From assembly GCA_036245805.1 (NCBI GenBank), contig BTRK01000001.1, positions 14,136,001 through 14,200,000 of the forward strand: 64,000 bases of DNA, read 5' to 3'. Shown one piece after another: positions 1 to 11,000 of the stretch. The position numbers and the translations under genes were made by a program. Under the pieces are notes generated by a model. That model was not told where the DNA came from. It did not search any database and saw only the letters and a program-made list of their open reading frames with translations. The DNA comes from Pristionchus mayeri. Its lineage: Eukaryota > Nematoda > Chromadorea > Rhabditida > Neodiplogasteridae. How positions within the stretch are numbered: position 1 is the first letter of the stretch; each line of letters starts with the position of its first letter.

Positions 1-1271
1 TCGAACTACAACTATAGACATAATAGTCTATTTCCAAGAGCGGCAAGGCTTTTAGTGAACAATGAGAATCAAATATTTTTGTGAATATTTTTGGTAAAAA
101 GTTATTCAGAAGAAGGATCATTGTTTATCTTATTTTTAAAAGGTTCCATGACCTTTCAATATCTAATCTCTTTTCAAATTCGTTAACGTAAACAGTAGGC
201 CTTCATCAAGCGTACTGACTGGCGCTCCGTGTATCTCAAAATAAGAAATTATTTAAATATAACTTTATCAGCGAGATTATTAATTAAAATAGTGCAAAGT
301 TTAATTCTCTGACAGCTTTTCCTAGTCATGAGTCTGACCTATAAACATATCAACTTTGCATACCGTATTTGGCAATTCTTTTTAAGCAGGTGCCACTGTC
401 CGTTCGTTGCTTTGTTTATTAATCGCTGTCGTAGGTTTATTTCACTATACTGTTATATTATTTCATTACTATTAATTGGGGACGTCATAATTTGCTAAAA
501 CAGGAAACCATGACGAGTTTACGCGGAGCATCTCAATGAAATTTAATAGCTATATTGTTTGTCGATACACTACATCATATTAGTTTATTTTCTTATTTTT
601 ATACGATTTTCCGCACATTTTGTTGCCTCCCCTGCCTCTTTATAATTACACAAACGCTTTTAGATCCGGTGTATGCCGCAATAGTCTGAAACGGGTGTTT
701 TCTAGCCATAGAGAGAGAGTGTATTGCGTTTTTACAAATCCAAAATCAATTTTAATTCCAAACGATACTAAATATAGCTTATTTATTGTCATTTTTCCCT
801 TTGTCATCAAGTTATGGCATCGTAATATCATGTCCTTGTTTCCCGTAGCAATCATTCTATAACTCTGTGCTGTCACACATGATAAATTATTATTATTATA
901 TCGTCTCTCTAAAACGCGTGCTCTCTCGTCGGTCAGAGAAAGTGAGAGAGCACGTGGCGCGCTTGCACATCGGAGGGAGGAAGCGAGGGCGTAGGGTAGA
1001 GGGCGCGCTCTAGTCGTCGCGGGTTAGAGAAACGCGGGGGGAGGGGAGAGAGGGCGCGTGGTCCGTCCCCTGTGCAATTGCGTTGCACTGAGGCCGCGCC
1101 TGTGAGCCCTCGTGAAATGGTTATGTTTATTTGGACCTTTACGAAATATGACATCGTGAAGCATTCCAATTTTTTGTAAGTTGTGTCAGGTGAAATTTGT
1201 TTTGGCAACAAGATACGGAATGAGTTCCGCTTTTGCTTGTTTTTTTAATGCATATTATTGATCCTCCTTGA
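1..1271. other. Non-coding left flank
   Basis: No exon could be supported here. The stretch is AT-rich with no reading frame resembling the neighbouring MATH-BTB genes. The 5' exon(s) of the first MATH-BTB gene should lie here or further left, but I could not place them. Confidence 0.5.
917..957. repeat. Short GAGAG hairpin
   Basis: GCGTGCTCTCTC is followed after a short loop by GAGAGAGCACGT, a perfect-looking stem. Related hairpins with CTCTC/GAGAG arms recur near 21733, 42268, 48838, 54931, 57671 and 63839. Confidence 0.55.
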
Positions 1272-4200
1272 GCTCGATGATACGTTCCGCCATGGACACA
1301 CAAAATGCGGTTTCGACGACTTCGTTTCATGGGATGATCTTATGGATGAGAAGCAGGTAATTTTCGGCGAAGTTGTACCGAATATATATTACTATACCGT
1401 TCACCCTCCGCCTTCGGAGGGGTTTTCTCACAAATTTTGCCACAGTTTCATAATAAACCCTTGTGTACTCGAACATTACCTGATTTTGCAATCAGAAAGG
1501 GGACTATAGGTATACACGTTGTAGGATTTCATGGTTTATGAATCCGGCATGATCTGCATCGATGTTCGATTGACTATCTCCAACATTAAAGGAATCAGGT
1601 ATTTATGGCTCATTTTAATTTGCTCAAGAGGTGGAAAATATGTTCCAGCCCTTCTATCGACTTCACTAGTCCGGATGATTCTCGTCATGATGTCGCATTG
1701 ATGTTCAACGGAGAGAAGCTCTTTGCTTGCAAGCAGGTATTTATGACCATTCAGTTGAGACAGGCAAATGCTTATCGGTTCTTGATTATACCCGCCTGCC
1801 TGAACTGGACTCATAGATACTGATCTAGCCACGTGCTCACTAATATTAGCTAGGGTTGGCTCATAGATACTGATCTAGCCACGTGCTCACTAATATTAGC
1901 TAGGGTTGGCTCATAGATACTGATCTAGCCACGTGCTCACTAATATTAGCTAGGGTTGGCTCATAGATACTGATCTAGCCACGTGCTCACTAATATTAGC
2001 TAGGGTTGGCTCATAGATACTGATCTAGCCACGTGCTCACTAATATTAGCTAGGGTTGGCTCATAGATACTGATCTAGCCACGTGCTCACTAATATTAGC
2101 TAGGGTTGGCTCATAGATACTGATCTAGCCACGTGCTCACTAATATTAGCTAGGGTTGGCTCATAGATACTGATCTAGCCACGTGCTCACTAATATTAGC
2201 TAGGGTTGGCTCATAGATACTGATCTAGCCACGTGCTCACTAATATTAGCTAGGGTTGGCTCATAGATACTGATCTAGCCACGTGCTCACTAATATTAGC
2301 TAGGGTTGGCTCATAGATACTGATCTAGCCACGTGCTCACTAATATTAGCTAGGGTTGGCTCATAGATACTGATCTAGCCACGTGCTCACTAATATTAGC
2401 TAGGGTTGGCTCATAGATACTGATCTAGCCACGTGCTCACTAATATTAGCTAGGGTTGGCTCATAGATACTGATCTAGCCACGTGCTCACTAATATTAGC
2501 TAGGGTTGGCTCATAGATACTGATCTAGCCACGTGCTCACTAATATTAGCTAGGGTTGGCTCATAGATACTGATCTAGCCACGTGCTCACTAATATTAGC
2601 TAGGGTTGGCTCATAGATACTGATCTAGCCACGTGCTCACTAATATTAGCTAGGGTTGGCTCATAGATACTGATCTAGCCACGTGCTCACTAATATTAGC
2701 TAGGGTTGGCTCATAGATACTGATCTAGCCACGTGCTCACTAATATTAGCTAGGGTTGGCTCATAGATACTGATCTAGCCACGTGCTCACTAATATTAGC
2801 TAGGGTTGGCTCATAGATACTGATCTAGCCACGTGCTCACTAATATTAGCTAGGGTTGGCTCATAGATACTGATCTAGCCACGTGCTCACTAATATTAGC
2901 TAGGGTTGGCTCATAGATACTGATCTAGCCACGTGCTCACTAATATTAGCTAGGGTTGGCTCATAGATACTGATCTAGCCACGTGCTCACTAATATTAGC
3001 TAGGGTTGGCTCATAGATACTGATCTAGCCACGTGCTCACTAATATTAGCTAGGGTTGGCTCATAGATACTGATCTAGCCACGTGCTCACTAATATTAGC
3101 TAGGGTTGGCTCATAGATACTGATCTAGCCACGTGCTCACTAATATTAGCTAGGGTTGGCTCATAGATACTGATCTAGCCACGTGCTCACTAATATTAGC
3201 TAGGGTTGGCTCATAGATACTGATCTAGCCACGTGCTCACTAATATTAGCTAGGGTTGGCTCATAGATACTGATCTAGCCACGTGCTCACTAATATTAGC
3301 TAGGGTTGGCTCATAGATACTGATCTAGCCACGTGCTCACTAATATTAGCTAGGGTTGGCTCATAGATACTGATCTAGCCACGTGCTCACTAATATTAGC
3401 TAGGGTTGGCTCATAGATACTGATCTAGCCACGTGCTCACTAATATTAGCTAGGGTTGGCTCATAGATACTGATCTAGCCACGTGCTCACTAATATTAGC
3501 TAGGGTTGGCTCATAGATACTGATCTAGCCACGTGCTCACTAATATTAGCTAGGGTTGGCTCATAGATACTGATCTAGCCACGTGCTCACTAATATTAGC
3601 TAGGGTTGGCTCATAGATACTGATCTAGCCACGTGCTCACTAATATTAGCTAGGGTTGGCTCATAGATACTGATCTAGCCACGTGCTCACTAATATTAGC
3701 TAGGGTTGGCTCATAGATACTGATCTAGCCACGTGCTCACTAATATTAGCTAGGGTTGGCTCATAGATACTGATCTAGCCACGTGCTCACTAATATTAGC
3801 TAGGGTTGGCTCATAGATACTGATCTAGCCACGTGCTCACTAATATTAGCTAGGGTTGGCTCATAGATACTGATCTAGCCACGTGCTCACTAATATTAGC
3901 TAGGGTTGGCTCATAGATACTGATCTAGCCACGTGCTCACTAATATTAGCTAGGGTTGGCTCATAGATACTGATCTAGCCACGTGCTCACTAATATTAGC
4001 TAGGGTTGGCTCATAGATACTGATCTAGCCACGTGCTCACTAATATTAGCTAGGGTTGGCTCATAGATACTGATCTAGCCACGTGCTCACTAATATTAGC
4101 TAGGGTTGGCTCATAGATACTGATCTAGCCACGTGCTCACTAATATTAGCTAGGGTTGGCTCATAGATACTGATCTAGCCACGTGCTCACTAATATTAGC

Positions 4201-7200
4201 TAGGGTTGGCTCATAGATACTGATCTAGCCACGTGCTCACTAATATTAGCTAGGGTTGGCTCATAGATACTGATCTAGCCACGTGCTCACTAATATTAGC
4301 TAGGGTTGGCTCATAGATACTGATCTAGCCACGTGCTCACTAATATTAGCTAGGGTTGGCTCATAGATACTGATCTAGCCACGTGCTCACTAATATTAGC
4401 TAGGGTTGGCTCATAGATACTGATCTAGCCACGTGCTCACTAATATTAGCTAGGGTTGGCTCATAGATACTGATCTAGCCACGTGCTCACTAATATTAGC
4501 TAGGGTTGGCTCATAGATACTGATCTAGCCACGTGCTCACTAATATTAGCTAGGGTTGGCTCATAGATACTGATCTAGCCACGTGCTCACTAATATTAGC
4601 TAGGGTTGGCTCATAGATACTGATCTAGCCACGTGCTCACTAATATTAGCTAGGGTTGGCTCATAGATACTGATCTAGCCACGTGCTCACTAATATTAGC
4701 TAGGGTTGGCTCATAGATACTGATCTAGCCACGTGCTCACTAATATTAGCTAGGGTTGGCTCATAGATACTGATCTAGCCACGTGCTCACTAATATTAGC
4801 TAGGGTTGGCTCATAGATACTGATCTAGCCACGTGCTCACTAATATTAGCTAGGGTTGGCTCATAGATACTGATCTAGCCACGTGCTCACTAATATTAGC
4901 TAGGGTTGGCTCATAGATACTGATCTAGCCACGTGCTCACTAATATTAGCTAGGGTTGGCTCATAGATACTGATCTAGCCACGTGCTCACTAATATTAGC
5001 TAGGGTTGGCTCATAGATACTGATCTAGCCACGTGCTCACTAATATTAGCTAGGGTTGGCTCATAGATACTGATCTAGCCACGTGCTCACTAATATTAGC
5101 TAGGGTTGGCTCATAGATACTGATCTAGCCACGTGCTCACTAATATTAGCTAGGGTTGGCTCATAGATACTGATCTAGCCACGTGCTCACTAATATTAGC
5201 TAGGGTTGGCTCATAGATACTGATCTAGCCACGTGCTCACTAATATTAGCTAGGGTTGGCTCATAGATACTGATCTAGCCACGTGCTCACTAATATTAGC
5301 TAGGGTTGGCTCATAGATACTGATCTAGCCACGTGCTCACTAATATTAGCTAGGGTTGGCTCATAGATACTGATCTAGCCACGTGCTCACTAATATTAGC
5401 TAGGGTTGGCTCATAGATACTGATCTAGCCACGTGCTCACTAATATTAGCTAGGGTTGGCTCATAGATACTGATCTAGCCACGTGCTCACTAATATTAGC
5501 TAGGGTTGGCTCATAGATACTGATCTAGCCACGTGCTCACTAATATTAGCTAGGGTTGGCTCATAGATACTGATCTAGCCACGTGCTCACTAATATTAGC
5601 TAGGGTTGGCTCATAGATACTGATCTAGCCACGTGCTCACTAATATTAGCTAGGGTTGGCTCATAGATACTGATCTAGCCACGTGCTCACTAATATTAGC
5701 TAGGGTTGGCTCATAGATACTGATCTAGCCACGTGCTCACTAATATTAGCTAGGGTTGGCTCATAGATACTGATCTAGCCACGTGCTCACTAATATTAGC
5801 TAGGGTTGGCTCATAGATACTGATCTAGCCACGTGCTCACTAATATTAGCTAGGGTTGGCTCATAGATACTGATCTAGCCACGTGCTCACTAATATTAGC
5901 TAGGGTTGGCTCATAGATACTGATCTAGCCACGTGCTCACTAATATTAGCTAGGGTTGGCTCATAGATACTGATCTAGCCACGTGGCTATTTGATATTTG
6001 ATATACTATTTCGCAATCCCTCCCCCCTGCACGAACATCACAATATGCGCTGTTGGAGGCGATTGTGATATCGCAATTCTACATCGGTTAGCCAACCCTC
6101 TGGATTCTTCTAACCAGATGTCAACCAGTATCCCGACCAGTGGTTGAGGAGTTTCCCACCCACAGGTCAGGAAACTGGTAAACCACTGGTTGGCACAAAA
6201 CTCGCCCCTTCTAACTGGTCAACCGCTGGCTGGGAGAAACCATAGTAGATAACGAGAATAGCTTTACTTTTCGCACTTCCTAGTGTAAAGAAAGAAACTC
6301 AATTGCAGATTCTTGCACTTCATTCTCCCGTTTTCAACGCCATGTTCTTCGGTAATTTCTCTAAGAAGGGCAAGAAGGAAATTGAACTGAAGTGGATCGA
6401 GAGGTGAACCGTAGTTCCTACTAGTGCTAGTAAATCAAGACAATATAGCGAGAACACTCTCATTATGGTGCTTCTGAAGAAGACCTGGCCAAAAGAGAAG
6501 TGTTAATTCATAGTGTTTTCCACTTAACTTGGCGGCCGTATTATAGATAAGGTTATAGTTAAATAGGTGTGCAAAATAGGTGCGTCTTAGAATGGATTCC
6601 TCCCTTAGATGATTATCGTCTAAGGGGACGAATCACACAACCTTGACTTGATCCGGTATTCTGCAGAAGTGCAATCATTTTTTCGCTATCCGATGAGGGA
6701 GATGAGTATCATTACCTTGCCTCGAATTACCAACCCTAGTTTCAACACATGTTTTAAAATGTTTATTCAATTAAGTTTGCGTATTTATAACTTTTCAGAT
6801 CTTTCATGTTGTGCTCAATATCCTATACGATCCGGCGTACAAAATCAAAGGTTCTATTTGCATGTTTTTTATTCCAACTAGCGTGCTTGCAGAGGATATG
6901 AGAGTATTCGAGTCGCTCCTGATTATCGGAGGTCTATATGATATCAAGGTTTATTTTGTTTCTTTAACTTTTATTATATTAATATCAATGTGATGTTTCC
7001 TAGAAGTATATTGGAAAGCAGGGATACGTAGTCATAGCAGTATTCGGCCCATACATGGGCAGGGATTGCTGCTGAGTTACAAAATCCGGGAGGGTGCCCA
7101 CTAGTTCAGCCACAAAACCGGGAGTGTTTCCAGAAGCTGGTACCCTAAAATTGAAAGAAGTATGATAGGCACTATGCGAAAACAGGGAGGGTCTTGCTGC

Positions 7201-7906
7201 TAGCAGCAGTGGTGCCCACGTTTGATTCGGCCTCACCTAACTACATCACCTGGCGTAATTGTAACCTGATTAATTCATCCTGAATCAGTGATCCCGAGTC
7301 CTGTATCAGGATTCCTGACGACTAGGGTTGGAGCATATTTGCGATATCGCAATCTCCCGCTCCTAAAATTTCGCAATATTCAAGGTGAAGAATTTCGATA
7401 TCGCAATTCTGCTCCGAATATCCGACCCTACTGGCGACTGAAAAATCGCTTAACGTCGCTGCACCTTGTACGAAAGCAATAAAATTGAAAATAGAGTGTT
7501 AATTGAAGGTGGTTATCGATCGAGTGGAGGAGAGTGTCATGAAGTCTCAAAAATACTCTGCTGCTGTGAAGCTTCTTTTCGCTGACAAACACGACACCTT
7601 CCGATTCATCAAATTGCATGTTCGTTATTTTTTTATTTATTTTATTTATTTTTATTTTCAATATATCGTAAAAATGAATTAACTATAGACAATAGCTTTC
7701 GAAGCACTACAGTCGAAGAAAGGAAAGGAAGATTTCTTGGCGAGTTGTTTCTGCTTTCCATAGAATTTATTAAATGCCGATTTGGAATATACTGCGGATT
7801 TACTCAGGCATCACCGGAGTATGAGCAGCTCTCTGAAGCGACTAAGTCGGCGTGCGCTGAAGTCCTTCAACAGATGCAAGTGAAACACTGGAAACCAGAG
7901 TATTAG
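1272..7906 (+). CDS. MATH-BTB (BATH-type) protein, incomplete model
   Basis: Probable substrate adaptor for a CUL-3 ubiquitin ligase, by family knowledge: MATH binds the substrate and BTB binds cullin-3. Exons seen: about 1272-1356 and 1525-1598 (MATH; FDDFVSWDDLMDEKQ and VRLTISNIKGIR), 1649-1736 (start of BTB; DFTSPDDSRHDVALMFNGEK), 6309-6403 (LHSPVFNAMFFGNF, KKEIELKWIE), 6799-6850, 6893-6948 (DMRVFESLLIIGGLYDIK), probable pieces near 7434-7480 and 7540-7620 (KLLFADKHDTFRFIKLH), and a last exon 7808-7906 ending HWKPEY-stop. The 1736/6309 intron holds a 4.2-kb minisatellite. I could not find the first exon. The phase does not join between 6403 and 6799, so an exon is missing from my model or the gene is decaying. 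The order of motifs matches the next gene, which suggests an old tandem duplication. Confidence 0.72.
1811..5985. repeat. 50-bp minisatellite, 83.5 copies
   Basis: A unit of exactly 50 bp (first unit 1811-1860) repeats head to tail without a visible mismatch up to 5985, where it breaks off in mid-unit. The unit ends in TAGGGTTGGC and contains the dyad TAATATTA. It lies in the BTB-domain intron of the first MATH-BTB gene. Complete homogeneity means very recent expansion, ongoing homogenisation, or consensus-smoothed assembly. Confidence 0.98.
5952..6099. mobile_element. MITE fused to the end of the minisatellite
   Basis: AGGGTTGGCT at 5952-5961, inside the last repeat unit, is inverted as AGCCAACCCT at 6090-6099. 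The interior (TATTTCGCAATCCC, GATATCGCAATTCT) resembles the element at 7325-7428. The minisatellite unit is therefore the left end of this element plus about 40 bp. Confidence 0.6.
6105..6240. repeat. Degenerate AACCAGT/ACTGGTT repeats
   Basis: AACCAG and CTGGTT words alternate on both strands, giving several overlapping short hairpins just downstream of the MITE. The origin is unclear; it is probably a decayed palindromic element. Confidence 0.4.
7030..7225. repeat. CCGGGAGGGT-type dispersed repeat
   Basis: Phrases such as AAAATCCGGGAGGGTGCCCA, ACTAGTT and GCTAGCAGCAGTGGTGCCCA recur at about 29640-29785, and inverted at about 43640-43745 and 53595-53755. A probable non-autonomous DNA element of about 170 bp. 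Confidence 0.5.
7325..7428. mobile_element. Small MITE, TA target duplication
   Basis: The ends GGGTTGGAGC and GCTCCGAATATCCGACCC form an imperfect inverted repeat flanked by TA (7323-7324 and 7429-7430). The internal GATATCGCAAT dyad is shared with the element at 5952-6099. Confidence 0.6.
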
Positions 7907-8048
7907 TGAGTTATTTGTTTCTCAATTTCGGAATTTATTTAGTATTTACTTTAGCTTTCACATTAAATAGCTCTGGGATGTAGTTCAGAAAACAACAAAT
8001 AAATATGTTCGTAAATAAAGTATCTTTCCAATATGTAGTACAACCTCA

Positions 8049-11000
8049 ATGGAACGCTTTGATATATTCCGTGATTCGTTCAGCCGACCGGGAGAAGGTT
8101 GCATAGATATCATAGGTGGGCACCATCGAAGCCAGCTGTAAAACACCCCCCCCCCGGTTTTCGGATTGGCCACCCCCCCCCCCCCCCGGTTTTTGGAATT
8201 TTTTTTCACAAAACGATCATTTACGATCATCCCCCCCCTTTTTTTGGCCTTAAACACCACCGGTTTTCGATTTTCAGCTTCAACCCCCGCCCACCTATGA
8301 TAGATATCACAGAAGGACAGAATCTGATGGAAGGAATCGATGCAAAGGGTGAGAATGTCTAATCATTACTGCCATCGTATCTCAATTTATTGATAAATTA
8401 TCCTTAAAGGTCTTATAATATATACGTATTTTCCTTTACTTTTCATAAATCACCTTATAAAAAAGTAAAATTGGCGCGTGATGCTTATATTTTCTCGTGA
8501 TCTTTAGTGGACAGGAATGATTAGTGAAGTGCCCGTTCTTAATTTGTGCTCGCATTGGAATTGTCGAAATATATTAGGTTGAACAGAAAGTCTTTATCCA
8601 CTGTTTTGCTCGATCACTGCTCAGTGCAGGATACCTTTGGTGTTCCCTCGCCTCTAGTCAATAACACATGACAAAGGGACTATGTGGTCAACAACTCCCC
8701 ATTCCACGCCTTTCATTCTGCCACTAGTAAGACCACGATGTTTGTTCCCACGGCCTTGCACATCCGCAACGTTCTGTTATTCGTATTTCTCTCTCACACT
8801 ACAATGAAGGAATAGGAACGTCAGTTGGCTGAAGTGTACGATTCATATGCCACTCACTACCAGACCATGCGCAATTGGTACCAACTCTTCGAGAAGGGGG
8901 ACTTTTCCATGGATGATCATGACCGGTCTGGGAGGCCACCCGAGCTGGATTTGGATGCGCTACGGATCGTAGTGGAATTGGATCCTTCCCAAATACCCGC
9001 GACATGGCAGCCACACTTGGGGTATCGCAAAGCACCATCGTAAAATGATTGGTCTCCATTGGCAAGAAGAAGAAGCTAGGCCGTTTCATACCCCACAAAT
9101 TGACCCAAGACCAGTTTGACCACCGTGTCGACGATTCCCTTTCTCTACTCACTCTTCACGCTGGAGATCGATGGTTGGACCGTCTCATAACAGGGGTCGA
9201 GAAGTGGGTCTGCTATGAGAATCACCATAGGAGGGCACAGTGGGTGGATGTCAATGAGACCCCACAGGACGTCGCAAAGCCTGGCCTTCACCCTATGAAA
9301 ATCTTGCTCTCTGCCTGGTGGGGGGTGGATGGCCCGATTTACTGGGAGCTCCTACCCGAGAAGCGGATAATTACTGAATATGTCTACACTAAACAACTAC
9401 GGAATCTCAAGAAGAAATTCGCACAATCTGCCCTGAACGGCAAGAAAGTGTACTATCAACACGATAACGCCCGACCCCATGTTGCACGGCAGGTCAAGCA
9501 GGAGCTGTCCAAATAAGGCTGGATGGTTCTCCCTCATATACCGTATTCTCCTGACTTGGCCCCTTCGGATTATTGGTTGTTCTCGGATCTGACCCGTCAT
9601 CTCGATCAGAGATCCTTCATTTCCCGTGGGGCGATCGAGGCCGCACTCGAGCAATATTTTAATTCGCGCCGAGATGGGTTCTATAAGGAGGGAATCCATA
9701 AGTTGCCTGAACGTTGGAGATTTGTCGTAGATAACAATGGTGCATATGTTTGATTTTGCTCTTGTGCTTTATTGTCAGAAGAAGGGAAATAAAAAGTGGA
9801 TAAAGACTTTCTATTCAACCTAATATATTCATCATCTTACAGATCTCGTGGCATCTGGATGTTTCCTGACTAATTTTTGCTTGAAAGGCGATCCTCGACA
9901 GTTTGGGTCTGAATCCACAAAGGCAAATGATATTGGAGGATTGCTGTGGTAGGCACTTATATTCTTAAAGAAGGATTCTCAGCAATCACGCGCCTGGTTG
10001 AAATATGTTTCAAATAGGGGAGAACTGTCGAAAGTCGCGTGCTCTCTCGCTCGTGGTCTGCCCTTCAGGGTCACACTCAGCCAACTAGTAGTAACTTCCT
10101 TCAAATAAAAGATATGAAATTTCGGGTTGTGGGATTCGGGTGTTTTGGTGAGCCACACAACTGTCTTGTCTGATTTTAGACTCAATTTTTGCTAACACTT
10201 CTTCTTTAAATTTGTGTACAACATGCCTGAAAATAATTGCAAGGGTTTGAACGTTTTCTAGACTGGGTGACTCATTGGAAATAGCATTTCTATGACAATA
10301 GTATAAGATTTTTCAGGGCACTTAATGCTAAATGTGAAGTTCGCCCTAATCCCAATGGGAAAACTCGCTACTTCGTCTCTTTAATGCTCGTCGCAAATGA
10401 GGATCGACCTTCTAAGTTCGACTGGACAGCGGAGGGAATCGTTGAGGTTTGTCAAATATGCGATTACTTGGACATATTTTGCGCACAAGAAAATTTTTTA
10501 TGAGGGAATATAATCATTTGTATTTTCAGATTGAAGCAGTCTTTCTTGCTAAGGGAGTGGTTCTCATGGATCAATCTGATCCGTCTTATGACTTGAAGGC
10601 TGTTGATGAAAATCGAGTGCCGATAAATCCCTACTCTACCGATCCCTACCCGGTTAAGAAGCAGGTAAGTCTTGTTAAATTTGCAGGCTTCAGAAATATT
10701 TATTTTTTTCATGCATATAATAATATTAATATTAATAGTATAATAATATTATTTATTAATGCTTAATCTGCATAGATTCATTGCACAATATAACCCCCGT
10801 GCAGTTCACTTTCGCTCTGGACAGCAATTGCCGCAAGAGAGTACCGCGATGTATTTGCGTTGTGAAGCCTAAGCGCAGAAGTTACGAAGATGAGTGGGGA
10901 GGTCACTATGAATTCAGTGTGAAGACTCGAATCCACTTGACGAAGGTCACCGGAGTGAGGCAAGTGTTTTAAGATTGCTGCAAAGACTTGCCATCGACCA

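Noticed and set aside
1811..5985. CRISPR-like array
   Set aside because: There is no spacer variation: the whole 50-bp unit is identical, and the context is a eukaryotic intron.
8099..8362. Plus-strand frame with proline runs
   Set aside because: Reads through the hAT MITE; its C-runs generate the prolines.
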